Shown here piece by piece: positions 17,387-24,712 of a stretch of DNA of 53,723 bases (position 1 is the first letter of the stretch; each line of letters begins with the position of its first letter). This stretch comes from Phycisphaerales bacterium (GTDB lineage Bacteria; Planctomycetota; Phycisphaerae; Phycisphaerales; UBA1924), in the NCBI GenBank assembly GCA_019750095.1, contig JAIEOW010000063.1, positions 1-53,723 on the forward strand, read 5' to 3'. The notes under the pieces were generated by a model. It worked only from the letters and a program-made list of their open reading frames with translations, made no database searches and was not told the origin of the DNA. The translations under genes and the position numbers were made by a program.

Positions 17387-17658
17387 GGAACCGATCTCCT
17401 GAAAACCGGAGCCCCCGCCCCTCACCTTTCAACGCCTGTTCCCGCGTCCGAGAATGCTCCGGAGCGCGGGGTCGAGATGCTATGCCCTGGCGCGCAGCGG
17501 CTCGTCCGTATGCACGTGCCCCGAGCTCTTCAGATCGGCCAGTTTGCCACCAGACTTGGTCTTGATCTGAGACAGAACGCCAGCCGACCGGTCGGGGTTC
17601 GGGAGTGGTTACACTCTGCCCCGAAATCCTCCGTCAGTTCACGCTTCCTCAGCCACGC

Positions 17659-18546
17659 ATGCCAAACACCCGTCGCTTCGCCCGTCGCCCGTCTTCTCGC
17701 AAGCCCACACTCGCCCAGCGGGCCGATCCGCACGACTGCTATCAGCGTGCCGTGCAGTGCGTGGGGGCGGAGATCGACTTTGTCGACGAGACTTTCTCGG
17801 CGATCCGAGGCCGACAAGCCGTGCGTCTCAGAGAGGATTTCTGCGGCACCGCCAACACCTCCTGCGAATGGGTCCGTCGGCGCTCGCGCAATCTGGCCAT
17901 CGGCATGGATCTGGATGCACCCACCCTGGAGTGGGGAAAGGCCCACAACCTCAGCACGCTCACCAAATCTCAACGCGCTCGCATCGACCTGCGCCAGTCG
18001 GATGTCCTCGTGGAACACCCCGACCTCCGCGGCACGCTCGACATGGTTCTGGCCATGAACTTCTCGTACTGGATCTTTCAGAAGCGCGAGACGCTGCTCG
18101 CCTATTTCCGGCGCGTCCGCGAAGACCTCGCCCCCGACGGCATGCTGTTCATGGACGCCTATGGCGGCTTCGACGCGCTCAAGCTGTTCAAGGAGCGCCG
18201 GAAGATCCCGCGTGCCTCTCAGGGAGAGCCATCAGTCCACGGCTTCAACACGCCGTTCACGTACATCTGGGATCAGCACAGCTACAACCCGATCACGGGC
18301 GAGCTGGTGTGCAAGATCCACTTCCAGTTTCCCGATGGGTCCAAGCTGCGGGATGCGTTCGTCTACACCTGGCGGCTTTGGGGCCTCCGCGAAGTCCGAG
18401 ATGTGCTTGAGGAGGCGGGGTTCCGACGAACGACGGCGTACTGGGAAGGCGACGATGATGAAGGCGGCGGAAACGGGGAGTTCACCGCATCTGAGCAGGG
18501 CGAGTCGTGCGCCTCGTGGATTTGCTACGTCTCGGCAGAAAAGTAG
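17659..18546 (+). CDS. class I SAM-dependent methyltransferase
   Basis: A 295-residue methyltransferase-like protein. The N-terminus is basic. VRLREDFCGTANTSCEW resembles the glycine-rich SAM loop, and AIGMDLDAPTLEWGK supplies the acidic residue ending strand 2. TLDMVLAMNFSYWIF and MLFMDAYGG follow as later core strands. The substrate is not predictable. The ATG at 17659 is preferred to a GTG at 17605 because homology begins after it. The gene stands alone and is divergent from ugd. Confidence 0.78.
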   Translation: MPNTRRFARRPSSRKPTLAQRADPHDCYQRAVQCVGAEIDFVDETFSAIRGRQAVRLREDFCGTANTSCEWVRRRSRNLAIGMDLDAPTLEWGKAHNLSTLTKSQRARIDLRQSDVLVEHPDLRGTLDMVLAMNFSYWIFQKRETLLAYFRRVREDLAPDGMLFMDAYGGFDALKLFKERRKIPRASQGEPSVHGFNTPFTYIWDQHSYNPITGELVCKIHFQFPDGSKLRDAFVYTWRLWGLREVRDVLEEAGFRRTTAYWEGDDDEGGGNGEFTASEQGESCASWICYVSAEK

Positions 18547-18849
18547 CTTTGATCGTGTTTTGTTCGGAATACAACCAAGCAAGCTCCTGTCAGTCTCATG
18601 GATGTTCTTGTCGCATAATGGCTTAGGAGCGAAAAGCAAGGAAACGACAGGGTATTCTGGTTGACAAACCCCCAAGTCTGGGGCAGACTAGGCCCTGACC
18701 CGGAATCTTCCGGGGAGAGTGGAGAGAGGAAGATTCACCTCATGATTTTTGTCTGGCCTTCGCAACGTTCGCGATGGTTGGTGATTTGAGAGCGGCCAGA
18801 ATCAGCCGCGTGTGCTATCGCTGTGAAAACAGCCAGAGGAGAGAGAAGA
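18547..18849 (+). other. gene-free spacer with leader hairpins upstream of the PEP-CTERM gene
   Basis: This 303-base spacer contains no gene. It holds a candidate promoter (18661-18689) and two small hairpins downstream: 18670-18683 (CCCCA/TGGGG) and 18699-18714 (CCCGGA/TCCGGG, 4-nt loop). The purine-rich ribosome-binding site AGAGGAGAG follows at 18835-18843. The likely transcript therefore has a structured 5' leader of about 150 nt. Confidence 0.5.
18661..18689 (+). promoter_or_regulatory. candidate sigma-70-like promoter
   Basis: A perfect -35 hexamer TTGACA (18661-18666) is followed 17 nt later by CAGACT, a weak match to the -10 consensus. It is the only good -35 in the spacer before the PEP-CTERM gene. 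The weak -10 keeps confidence low. Confidence 0.35.
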
Positions 18850-19716
18850 ATGCGTACGTCTGTGATTTTGAGCGTGGCGGGCGTGCTCGCTGTCGCCAGC
18901 GTCAGCGTTGCTGATGTGGTGTCGTATGACCAGATGACCGGTCTGCCCAGCACGAACTGGTTCATCCCGGCCAGTGGCGGCGCCCCGACTGGCTCTGGCA
19001 ACCGCCAAATGGGCGCGGTCGTGAACTTCGGTGGCAGCAACACCACCATCACCGGCTTTGATACCGGCATCGTGAACTCCACCGGCGCGGCGATCACTAT
19101 TTCCGCCAACACCATCATCCGGCTCAACTACTCGGTCTGGAACACTTGGACCCCGGGCACCGGCGCGGGCACCGCTCCGGCGTTCAGCGGGCTGGCGGGC
19201 AGCGGCACGGTGAACTTCACCTTCACCGGCGCTGGCAGCTTTGCGAACAACACGATTCTGTTTGCGGCCACCGGCGCGTCCGGCGGGGTCGGCTTCCCGC
19301 CCTTGGCGGGCCTGGTTGGCGGCGCAGGCATCACCCCGATCAACGTTGCCGGCACCTCGGGCATCGGCATCGTCCTCTCCTATGACCTCAGCCAGGATAA
19401 CGGGCTGACCTTCACCTCGCCCAACGGGCTGACTTCGCTCATCACGGGCACCAGCGCGACGCCGGGCTCTCCGGTCGCTCCGGCACCGACGGTCGGCACC
19501 AACGCGCTCACAAGCGTGAACGGCCCCGTCGCTGGCTACTACCGCTCTGCAAACGTCGGCACCACGGATAACGGCGGACAGTTCGCCCAGGGTTCGCTCC
19601 GCAACCTCGGCACGAACTCCGGCGTCGTCCTCCGCGTCTTCACGGTCCCTGCTCCGGCGACCGCGGCCCTCCTGGGCCTCGGCGGTCTGGTCGCGGCTCG
19701 TCGTCGTCGCAACTGA
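18850..19716 (+). CDS. PEP-CTERM-type sorting domain protein
   Basis: A 288-residue secreted protein. The N-terminus MRTSVILSVAGVLAVASVSV is a signal peptide. The body is rich in Gly, Thr, Asn and Ala with repeated beta-type segments. The C-terminus has the tripartite sorting signal: VPAPAT, a hydrophobic stretch (AALLGLGGLVA) and an Arg cluster (ARRRRN). Such proteins are recognised by exosortase and are usually destined for the envelope or matrix. No exosortase lies in this window. The ATG at 18850 has a strong purine-rich ribosome-binding site; a start at 18823 would add a charged stretch in front of the signal peptide. Confidence 0.85.
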   Translation: MRTSVILSVAGVLAVASVSVADVVSYDQMTGLPSTNWFIPASGGAPTGSGNRQMGAVVNFGGSNTTITGFDTGIVNSTGAAITISANTIIRLNYSVWNTWTPGTGAGTAPAFSGLAGSGTVNFTFTGAGSFANNTILFAATGASGGVGFPPLAGLVGGAGITPINVAGTSGIGIVLSYDLSQDNGLTFTSPNGLTSLITGTSATPGSPVAPAPTVGTNALTSVNGPVAGYYRSANVGTTDNGGQFAQGSLRNLGTNSGVVLRVFTVPAPATAALLGLGGLVAARRRRN

Positions 19717-19752
19717 TCGACCCCTGATCGATTGTCAAAATCGACCCCTTTG

Positions 19753-19792
19753 CTGGCCCCGAGCGCGTACGCGTGCTCGGGGCCAGTTGTTT
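19753..19792 (+). terminator. intrinsic terminator of the PEP-CTERM gene
   Basis: A perfect 12-bp stem (19753-19764 with 19775-19786, CTGGCCCCGAGC) with a 10-nt loop that can pair partly. It is followed by TTGTTT, about 36 nt after the stop codon. Confidence 0.75.
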
Positions 19793-19799
19793 CTCGAAG

Positions 19800-19842
19800 T
19801 GACGGAGTGGTGGAGTGGGGGGCGGGGGAGTGGGGGAGTGGG
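19800..19842 (+). repeat. short tandem repeat, about 8-nt period (TGGNGGAG)
   Basis: Imperfect tandem units such as TGACGGAG, TGGTGGAG and TGGGGGAG, with one unit shortened to 7 nt. They lie between the terminator and the start of the CoA-transferase gene. Other 7-8-nt-period arrays in the window are at 31748-31780, 34384-34452, 42863-42964 and 51715-51814. Confidence 0.65.
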
Positions 19843-19872
19843 TTCCCTGATACGAACCTACAGTGGGCGGCT

Positions 19873-20694
19873 ATGGGCAATACCAAGATCTTCGCCTCCG
19901 CGGCCGACGCGTTCAAAGACCTCAAGACCCTCGGCGTTTTGCGCGATGACATCACCGTGATGGTCGGGGGCTTCGGGCTCTGCGGCATCCCCGAGCATCT
20001 CATCGTTGCGCTCCGCGAAAGCGGCGTGAAGGGGCTGACCTGTGTCAGCAACAACGCCGGCGTTGATGACTTCGGGCTCGGATTGCTCCTGCAGACGCGG
20101 CAGATCCGCAAGATGATCTCGTCGTATGTGGGCGAGAACGCGACCTTTGAGAAGCAGTTTCTCTCCGGCGAGCTTGAGGTGGAGTTCAACCCGCAGGGCA
20201 CGCTTGCCGAGCGGATCCGCGCGGGCGGCGCGGGCATTCCGGCGTTCTATACCGCCACCGGCGCGGGGACGCTGGTCGCTGATGGCAAGGAGACACGCGA
20301 GTTCTTCCGGCCCAGCGAAGGGGTTACCGGCGCGACGATTCCCGGTCATGGGTTCGCGGGTCGATCGATGGGGGCCAAGGGTGCGGGCACGCCGCCGGCT
20401 CTGGCCGCTTCGCACGCGCGGCCGTATGTCCTGGAGACCGGGCTGTACGGTCACCTCGCGCTGGTCAAGGCATGGAAGGGTGATGCGTTCGGCAACCTCG
20501 TGTTCCGCAAGACGGCTCGGAACTTCAACCCGATGATGGCGACCGCCGCGGCGTTCGTGATCGCGGAGGTCGAAGAACTGGTCGAGACCGGCGAACTTGA
20601 TGGCGACATCGTGCACACTCCGGGGAGTTATGTGAATCGGATCGTCCAGGCGACGCCGCAGAAGCGGATCGAGCAGCGGACCGTGAGCAAGTAA
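19873..20694 (+). CDS. scoA: 3-oxoacid CoA-transferase subunit A
   Basis: A 273-residue family I CoA-transferase alpha subunit, which moves CoA between acyl-CoA and a 3-oxoacid such as acetoacetate. The N-terminal GGFGLCGIPEHLI is the family motif, followed by LTCVSNNAGVDDFGLG and GTLAERIRAGGAGIPAFYT. The usual length is about 230. An extra segment of about 40 residues (roughly 140-185, including GATIPGHGFAGRSMG) precedes the conserved GHLALVKAWKGD. The beta subunit, which carries the catalytic Glu, is not next door: a RAYT gene follows instead. The ATG at 19873 gives the family N-terminus. Confidence 0.87.
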   Translation: MGNTKIFASAADAFKDLKTLGVLRDDITVMVGGFGLCGIPEHLIVALRESGVKGLTCVSNNAGVDDFGLGLLLQTRQIRKMISSYVGENATFEKQFLSGELEVEFNPQGTLAERIRAGGAGIPAFYTATGAGTLVADGKETREFFRPSEGVTGATIPGHGFAGRSMGAKGAGTPPALAASHARPYVLETGLYGHLALVKAWKGDAFGNLVFRKTARNFNPMMATAAAFVIAEVEELVETGELDGDIVHTPGSYVNRIVQATPQKRIEQRTVSK

Positions 20695-20710
20695 GGCAGA
20701 GGTTTTCTCA

Positions 20711-20742
20711 GTGAGTCGGGGCGTACTCGCCCCGTCCGGGTC
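20711..20742 (-). repeat. REP-like palindrome family C, copy 1 (inverted)
   Basis: The core CGGGGCG-TACT-CGCCCCG lies at 20717-20734. On the minus strand it reads GGGGCGAGTACGCCCC with a CGACTCAC foot, matching copies 2 and 3. With copy 2 it forms a head-to-head pair upstream of the RAYT gene. Confidence 0.85.
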
Positions 20743-20750
20743 AGGAACAA

Positions 20751-20780
20751 GAGCGGGGCGAATACGCTCCGGCTCGCGCG
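20751..20780 (+). repeat. REP-like palindrome family C, copy 2
   Basis: The core CGGGGCG-AATA-CGCTCCG (20754-20771) has one G-T mismatch and is followed by the GGCTCGC foot shared with copy 3. It lies 15 nt before the RAYT start codon. Confidence 0.85.
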
Positions 20781-20795
20781 AGAAGAGCTGGAGTC

Positions 20796-21377
20796 ATGGG
20801 CAAGACCGCCTGGCACATCACGATCTCCACCATCGCAGCCCGCCTCCACGGGGATGATCGCCCGACCGTTGATCGCGACCACAACCGGTTCGGGACGCCG
20901 TTCTTGAAACCTGATCCCATACGCAATACGCGCGAACGGGAAGCGATGAGCGTGGGCTCTGTTGTGCTCAGCTCCGAACAGAGACAGTGCATCGAAGACG
21001 CAATGCCCGAGGTGTGCCTGCGAGGCGGATGGGATTTTGTGACGTGCGCCGCGGGTCCGGATCACGTGCATGTGCTTGTGCGCATCGACGAGTCGATCCA
21101 TGGCAAGCAGGTACGGGCATGGATGAAGCGATGGCTCACGCGCGTGCTCGATGAGCGGTGGTTTGCACCTTCAAGATCAGATGGGTCCCGATGGTGGTGC
21201 GAGGGGGGATCAACCAAGGCGGTGCGTGACGCGGAGTACTTTGAGCACGTTGTGCGATACATCAACGGACAGAGGACGCCGCGATCAGGGCATGGGCTTT
21301 GTGCAAGTCACGAACGGGGCGAGGACGCCCCGGCTCGCTGTTCGATGGATTCTGGGGGTGGTGCATGCGCACGCTAA
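20796..21377 (+). CDS. REP-associated tyrosine transposase (RAYT, IS200-like Y1 fold)
   Basis: A 193-residue single-strand HUH nuclease of the Y1 transposase superfamily. Landmarks are the opening AWHITISTIAARLHGD, the metal-binding HUH motif His90-Val-His92 in GPDHVHVLV, a basic helix (KQVRAWMKRWLT), WWCEGGSTKAV, and a helix with candidate nucleophile tyrosines (Tyr138 and Tyr145) in AEYFEHVVRYINGQ. These match a planctomycete-type RAYT subfamily that I recall; no search was possible. Family C palindromes flank it on both sides, as expected for RAYT-REP pairs. The last 30 residues are odd: the frame reads straight through REP copy 3 (HERGEDAPARC) and overlaps the next gene by 13 nt. Confidence 0.85.
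   Translation: MGKTAWHITISTIAARLHGDDRPTVDRDHNRFGTPFLKPDPIRNTREREAMSVGSVVLSSEQRQCIEDAMPEVCLRGGWDFVTCAAGPDHVHVLVRIDESIHGKQVRAWMKRWLTRVLDERWFAPSRSDGSRWWCEGGSTKAVRDAEYFEHVVRYINGQRTPRSGHGLCASHERGEDAPARCSMDSGGGACAR
21311..21340 (+). repeat. REP-like palindrome family C, copy 3
   Basis: The core CGGGGCG-AGGA-CGCCCCG (21315-21332) is a perfect 7-bp stem followed by GGCTCGC. It is inside the 3' end of the RAYT reading frame, where it encodes about residues 174-179. Confidence 0.88.
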
Positions 21378-21658
21378 TCGCGATGGTGCTTTTTCTCGCA
21401 GGTTTGGGCGTGGTCCTGTATGGACTGGGCTCTGCGCTCTTTGAGCTGATCGGGCTGTACTCCTCGGCGCTGAGCGATCCGTTGTCATCAACCGGTCCCG
21501 AAGCGAACGCCGAGCCCGCAAAGGTCGTTGGCGATCGCATGTGGCGCTTCGCGCTCATCGGCATGGCGGGCGTGCCGTTCCTGCTGATCGGGAGCATCAT
21601 GCTGTCGCTGGGTTTCTGGGCAAGAGTTCGACGAATGGTCTCACCCGCCAGGCAGTAA
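21365..21658 (+). CDS. small two-segment membrane protein of unknown function
   Basis: A 97-residue protein with two hydrophobic segments: LIAMVLFLAGLGVVLYGLGSALF near the N-terminus and FALIGMAGVPFLLIGSIMLSLGFW near the C-terminus. A polar region lies between them. I do not recognise the family. The ATG at 21365 is preferred because the hydrophobic N-terminus begins there; the upstream frame to 21299 runs through the REP region. The start overlaps the last 13 nt of the RAYT gene. Confidence 0.6.
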   Translation: MRTLIAMVLFLAGLGVVLYGLGSALFELIGLYSSALSDPLSSTGPEANAEPAKVVGDRMWRFALIGMAGVPFLLIGSIMLSLGFWARVRRMVSPARQ

Positions 21659-21660
21659 GT

Positions 21661-21698
21661 TCCAAAAAGCAAGCGACCCTGTCGCGTGACAGGGTCGC
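21661..21698 (-). terminator. intrinsic terminator of rplU
   Basis: A perfect 11-bp stem (21673-21683 with 21688-21698, GCGACCCTGTC) and GCGT loop. On the minus strand it is followed by TTGCTTTTTGG. It lies about 33 nt past the rplU stop. Confidence 0.8.
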
Positions 21699-21730
21699 AG
21701 ATGCGTGTATTCGTTTGAAGCTTGGAGGGA

Positions 21731-22057
21731 TCAGCCCTTGATGGACGTGACCTTCAGCTTGGTGAAGCGCTGACGGTGGCCGACGCGGCGGCGCGAGCCC
21801 TTCTTGGCCTGAAAGTACTGCACGAAGAGCTTCGGGCCCATGGTGACGGCCTCGACCACCTCGCAGGTGACGCTGGCACCGGCCACGAACGGCTTGCCGA
21901 TTTTGGCGTCGCCGCCGGCGGTGCCGACGACCAGGACCTCGTTGAAGGTGACGGTCTTGCCGACCTCGGCGGAACCGGCCTGCATGAGGTCGGCGAGGAA
22001 CTCTTCACCCTGAACCACGCGGCGCTGGCCGCCGGACTCGTTAATGATGGCGTACAT
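21731..22057 (-). CDS. rplU: 50S ribosomal protein L21
   Basis: A 108-residue L21, a 23S rRNA-binding protein of the large subunit. The sequence begins MYAIINESGGQRRVVQGEE, the standard N-terminus, and ends with KKGSRRRVGHRQRFTKLKVTSI, which contains the L21 signature. AAAGGG precedes the ATG at 22057. The usual partner rpmA (L27) is absent; a strong terminator follows directly, so rplU is a single-gene unit here. Confidence 0.93.
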   Translation of the reverse strand: MYAIINESGGQRRVVQGEEFLADLMQAGSAEVGKTVTFNEVLVVGTAGGDAKIGKPFVAGASVTCEVVEAVTMGPKLFVQYFQAKKGSRRRVGHRQRFTKLKVTSIKG

Positions 22058-22174
22058 GGACAGCCACCCTTTCTGAAACTGGACCATCCTTGACGGGGGG
22101 GCGATCGAACGCCCGCTTGTAGCCCGTTTTGCAATGGGTCGAGAGGATAGGCCGGATCGGCGAATCCGGCCAGT

Positions 22175-22981
22175 TCAGCGGGCTTTCAGGTACATCTTGG
22201 GGACCAGCAGTTCCCAATCGGGATGGGCGTGCGGGCCGATCTCGGCGTTTGGCTGGGGGTTGATCGGGTCCGGAGTCAGATCGCGGCCATTGTGCCAGCG
22301 ACAGTCGGGGTTGCCGGTGGAAAGGAAACCGAGTTGCTCAGCGTGACCATCCATGAAGGCGTAGGTGCCGCGGAACTGATGCCAGTAGCCGAATGCACCA
22401 CCGCCATCGGGGCCGAACTCACTGGCGACGATCCTGTTGATGACGCGAATATCGGGGAACGCCGCGGCGGTCTCGGCGAGGAGCAGGGTGTGGCTGGGAC
22501 GGGCGATGGCGGTGTCGGCCTGATCCGCTTCATCGGTGCGTTTGCGCTCGCGCCAGACGACATGGCCGTTGATCGCGAAGCTTGAGGGGATGTCGCCGGC
22601 ACAGCGCGTGCCGTTGTCAATCATGCCCTGCTCACCGGCGGGCGGTTGGCCCGGATGAGACGGGCAGATCCAGGCTTGATCCTGTCCGATGTAGCCATTG
22701 CGAAGGAAGAGGTATCGCCAGGTGATGTGCTCGCCATCGTTGATGAGCGGGCGATTCTCCGGAAGTCGGCCCTTGTTGGACGCTACGAAGGCGTTCATCG
22801 CGGTCATGATCTGGCGGGCCTGCGACATGCAGACCACATCGCGAGCGCGCTTGCGCGACGCGGCAAGGGTCGGCAGAAGAATACCGAGAAGCACGCCGAT
22901 GACCGCGATGACCACGAGCAGTTCGATGAGCGTGAAGCCGTGACGCTTGTGCGATGCAGCAAGTGTGTGCGGGGGCATCAT
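22175..22981 (-). CDS. type IV pilin-like (type II secretion pseudopilin) protein
   Basis: A 268-residue protein with a prepilin N-terminus: basic leader MMPPHTLAASHKRHG, cleavage before FTLIELLVVIAVIGVLLG, and Glu5. The soluble part carries YAFMDGHAEQLG near the C-terminus, the H-x9-DG-like signature of the large planctomycete pseudopilin family (DUF1559-like). Cysteines in WICPSHPG and TRCAGD could pair. The ATG at 22981 overlaps the stop of the upstream sigma factor gene (ATGATG/TGA). A perfect AAGGAGG sits inside the last codons of that gene, 4 nt before the ATG at 22981 (7 nt before the ATG at 22978), so the two are translationally coupled. Confidence 0.85.
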   Translation of the reverse strand: MMPPHTLAASHKRHGFTLIELLVVIAVIGVLLGILLPTLAASRKRARDVVCMSQARQIMTAMNAFVASNKGRLPENRPLINDGEHITWRYLFLRNGYIGQDQAWICPSHPGQPPAGEQGMIDNGTRCAGDIPSSFAINGHVVWRERKRTDEADQADTAIARPSHTLLLAETAAAFPDIRVINRIVASEFGPDGGGAFGYWHQFRGTYAFMDGHAEQLGFLSTGNPDCRWHNGRDLTPDPINPQPNAEIGPHAHPDWELLVPKMYLKAR

Positions 22982-24573
22982 TTGCCCTCCTTGCTGAATC
23001 GCAGCACGGCGATCCGAGAGCCCGGAGTGGGCTCGACGCTCGCAGGGAACTCGTTCAGCTTTGCTGTGGGCGAGTTTGGCAGCGCAAGCGTGTATCCGTC
23101 GGTCGTCTTGCGCACGAGCATGCAGAACCGCACGCCGATGAGCTCCGCATTCATGTATCTGGCGGCGAAGACTTTGACTTTCGCGTGCTCATCGACTGGG
23201 GTCCACTCTTCGATGCGAAGGCGCATGACCTCGTAGTTGCCGCTCTTGACGGTGATCTCGTCCTTGCCCATGAAGAGCGACCAGTCTGGGACTTCCCGCC
23301 AGGAACCGACGAGTTCCGGCAGCGGCGGCTTCACGCTCGCTGGCTTCGCGGGCTCGGCCACTGTTGTCGACGTTCGCCGACCTCCCCAGCGGAGTTGCCT
23401 CTCTGGAGTCTTGGGGTCATTCAGAACGAGATCGACGCGGTCGCCCACGATCCGGCACTCGCCCGTCCAGGTTTGCCCGACAAACTCCTGGAGTCCGCTG
23501 GGCTTGTCGGACGCCGGGCGGAGCGAGACGAACCGCATGGTGACCTTGGCGTTCTTCGCCTTGCCGGATGCGGATTCGATGTTGATGGTCATGACGTCCA
23601 TCCCAGGTCCGCCGTCGTCTGCAGACGTGGCCACGCGCAGCGTCGAGCCGTCGCACTCCAACGTGGAGTGCGGGCGATCATCGATCGTGCCTTCAACGAG
23701 CCGCTGGGCGCTTTCTGTGGCCGTGGCACGTTCGGCCCGCATGACCGTCGGTGTCGTGGTGGCGGTCGTCGCCGGTGCTGGGTCTCCGCCGAACATTCCA
23801 AACCCTGTTATTCCCGCAATGACGCTTGCGAGCGCGAGCGTGCTTGCGCCAACGATGAGCAGCGTGCCGCCCTGTGCTTTGCCCGAGAGCGCGGCGGATG
23901 CGGGCGTGGTGATGTTGGCGAGGCCGATCTCCATGAGCGATCGTGTGAGCGCGGGAGCGGGCGATTGAGAGCTCGCTGCAGCCAGCGCGGCGCTCAGCCC
24001 CGCCGCTCCGCCGATGGCGAGTCCTGCGGAAGCGATCCTGCTCCGGAGCTTGTCCAGAGCACGATCGATGCGTCGGTGCATCGTTCCCGGCGAGCAGTCA
24101 GCCTCTCTTGCCATGTCGATCTCGAGGCGCCCGACGAGAAATCGCACCACGATCAGTTCGCGATCGCTCTCGCTGAGCTCCGCGAGGGCCTGATCAAGCA
24201 GCGGCTTGAGCTCACGCCATCCGGGCACGTTCTCGTCTGATGCATCACTGACAGAGGCGGCATGCTCGGCACGGGTTGATGTGCCGCGTTTACGCATCAA
24301 GTCGATCGACGTGCGTATGGCGCAGGCATGCAACCACGCGGCGGCGTTGCTTCGGATCGCGCCAGCGCCCCGGGCGAGCTTGAGGAACGTTTCCTGGGCC
24401 GCGTCTTCGGCATCGGCGCGGCTGCGCGTGGTGCGCTCGCACGCGGCGAGCACCATGCCCTGATAGCGGTGCACGATCGCCTCGAACGCGCGCGGATCAC
24501 CCGTGCTTGCAAACAGGCGCAGTGCGGCGAGATCATCCAGGTTCAGCGGGGTTTGGAGTGTCGGGGTGCTCAT
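22978..24573 (-). CDS. ECF-type sigma factor fused to a membrane-anchored extracytoplasmic domain
   Basis: A 531-residue protein. Residues about 25-95 form sigma region 2 (FEAIVHRYQGMVLAACER, DAAQETFLKLA). Residues about 125-180 form region 4 (LSESDRELIVVRFL, CSPGTMHRRIDRALDKLR). A hydrophobic stretch (183-200) precedes a clear membrane segment at about 226-251 (LLIVGASTLALASVIAGI). The last 280 residues, outside the membrane if the N-terminus is cytoplasmic, look like beta-rich lipocalin-style domains (LVGSWREVPDWSLF). Such C-terminal extensions are known in planctomycete ECF groups and may act as built-in sensor and anti-sigma. The ATG at 24573 has GAGGAG upstream. It is coupled to the downstream pseudopilin gene. 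Confidence 0.85.
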   Translation of the reverse strand: MSTPTLQTPLNLDDLAALRLFASTGDPRAFEAIVHRYQGMVLAACERTTRSRADAEDAAQETFLKLARGAGAIRSNAAAWLHACAIRTSIDLMRKRGTSTRAEHAASVSDASDENVPGWRELKPLLDQALAELSESDRELIVVRFLVGRLEIDMAREADCSPGTMHRRIDRALDKLRSRIASAGLAIGGAAGLSAALAAASSQSPAPALTRSLMEIGLANITTPASAALSGKAQGGTLLIVGASTLALASVIAGITGFGMFGGDPAPATTATTTPTVMRAERATATESAQRLVEGTIDDRPHSTLECDGSTLRVATSADDGGPGMDVMTINIESASGKAKNAKVTMRFVSLRPASDKPSGLQEFVGQTWTGECRIVGDRVDLVLNDPKTPERQLRWGGRRTSTTVAEPAKPASVKPPLPELVGSWREVPDWSLFMGKDEITVKSGNYEVMRLRIEEWTPVDEHAKVKVFAARYMNAELIGVRFCMLVRKTTDGYTLALPNSPTAKLNEFPASVEPTPGSRIAVLRFSKEGK

Positions 24574-24712
24574 GTGGGCTCCTCGACAGAGAGTCGGAGG
24601 CCGAGCGGTCGGATTGCGCGCTGACGCTCGAATTGTTGCCAATACGCGGTGAGGCGGTTCAGATCGCAAGAATCCGGCAGCGGCTCAGGTCAACCACGAC
24701 GGTTGCCGCCGA

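Noticed and set aside
22954..24240. 428-residue plus-strand open frame opposite the sigma factor
   Set aside because: Shadow of a recognised sigma factor gene; no ribosome-binding site or motif.
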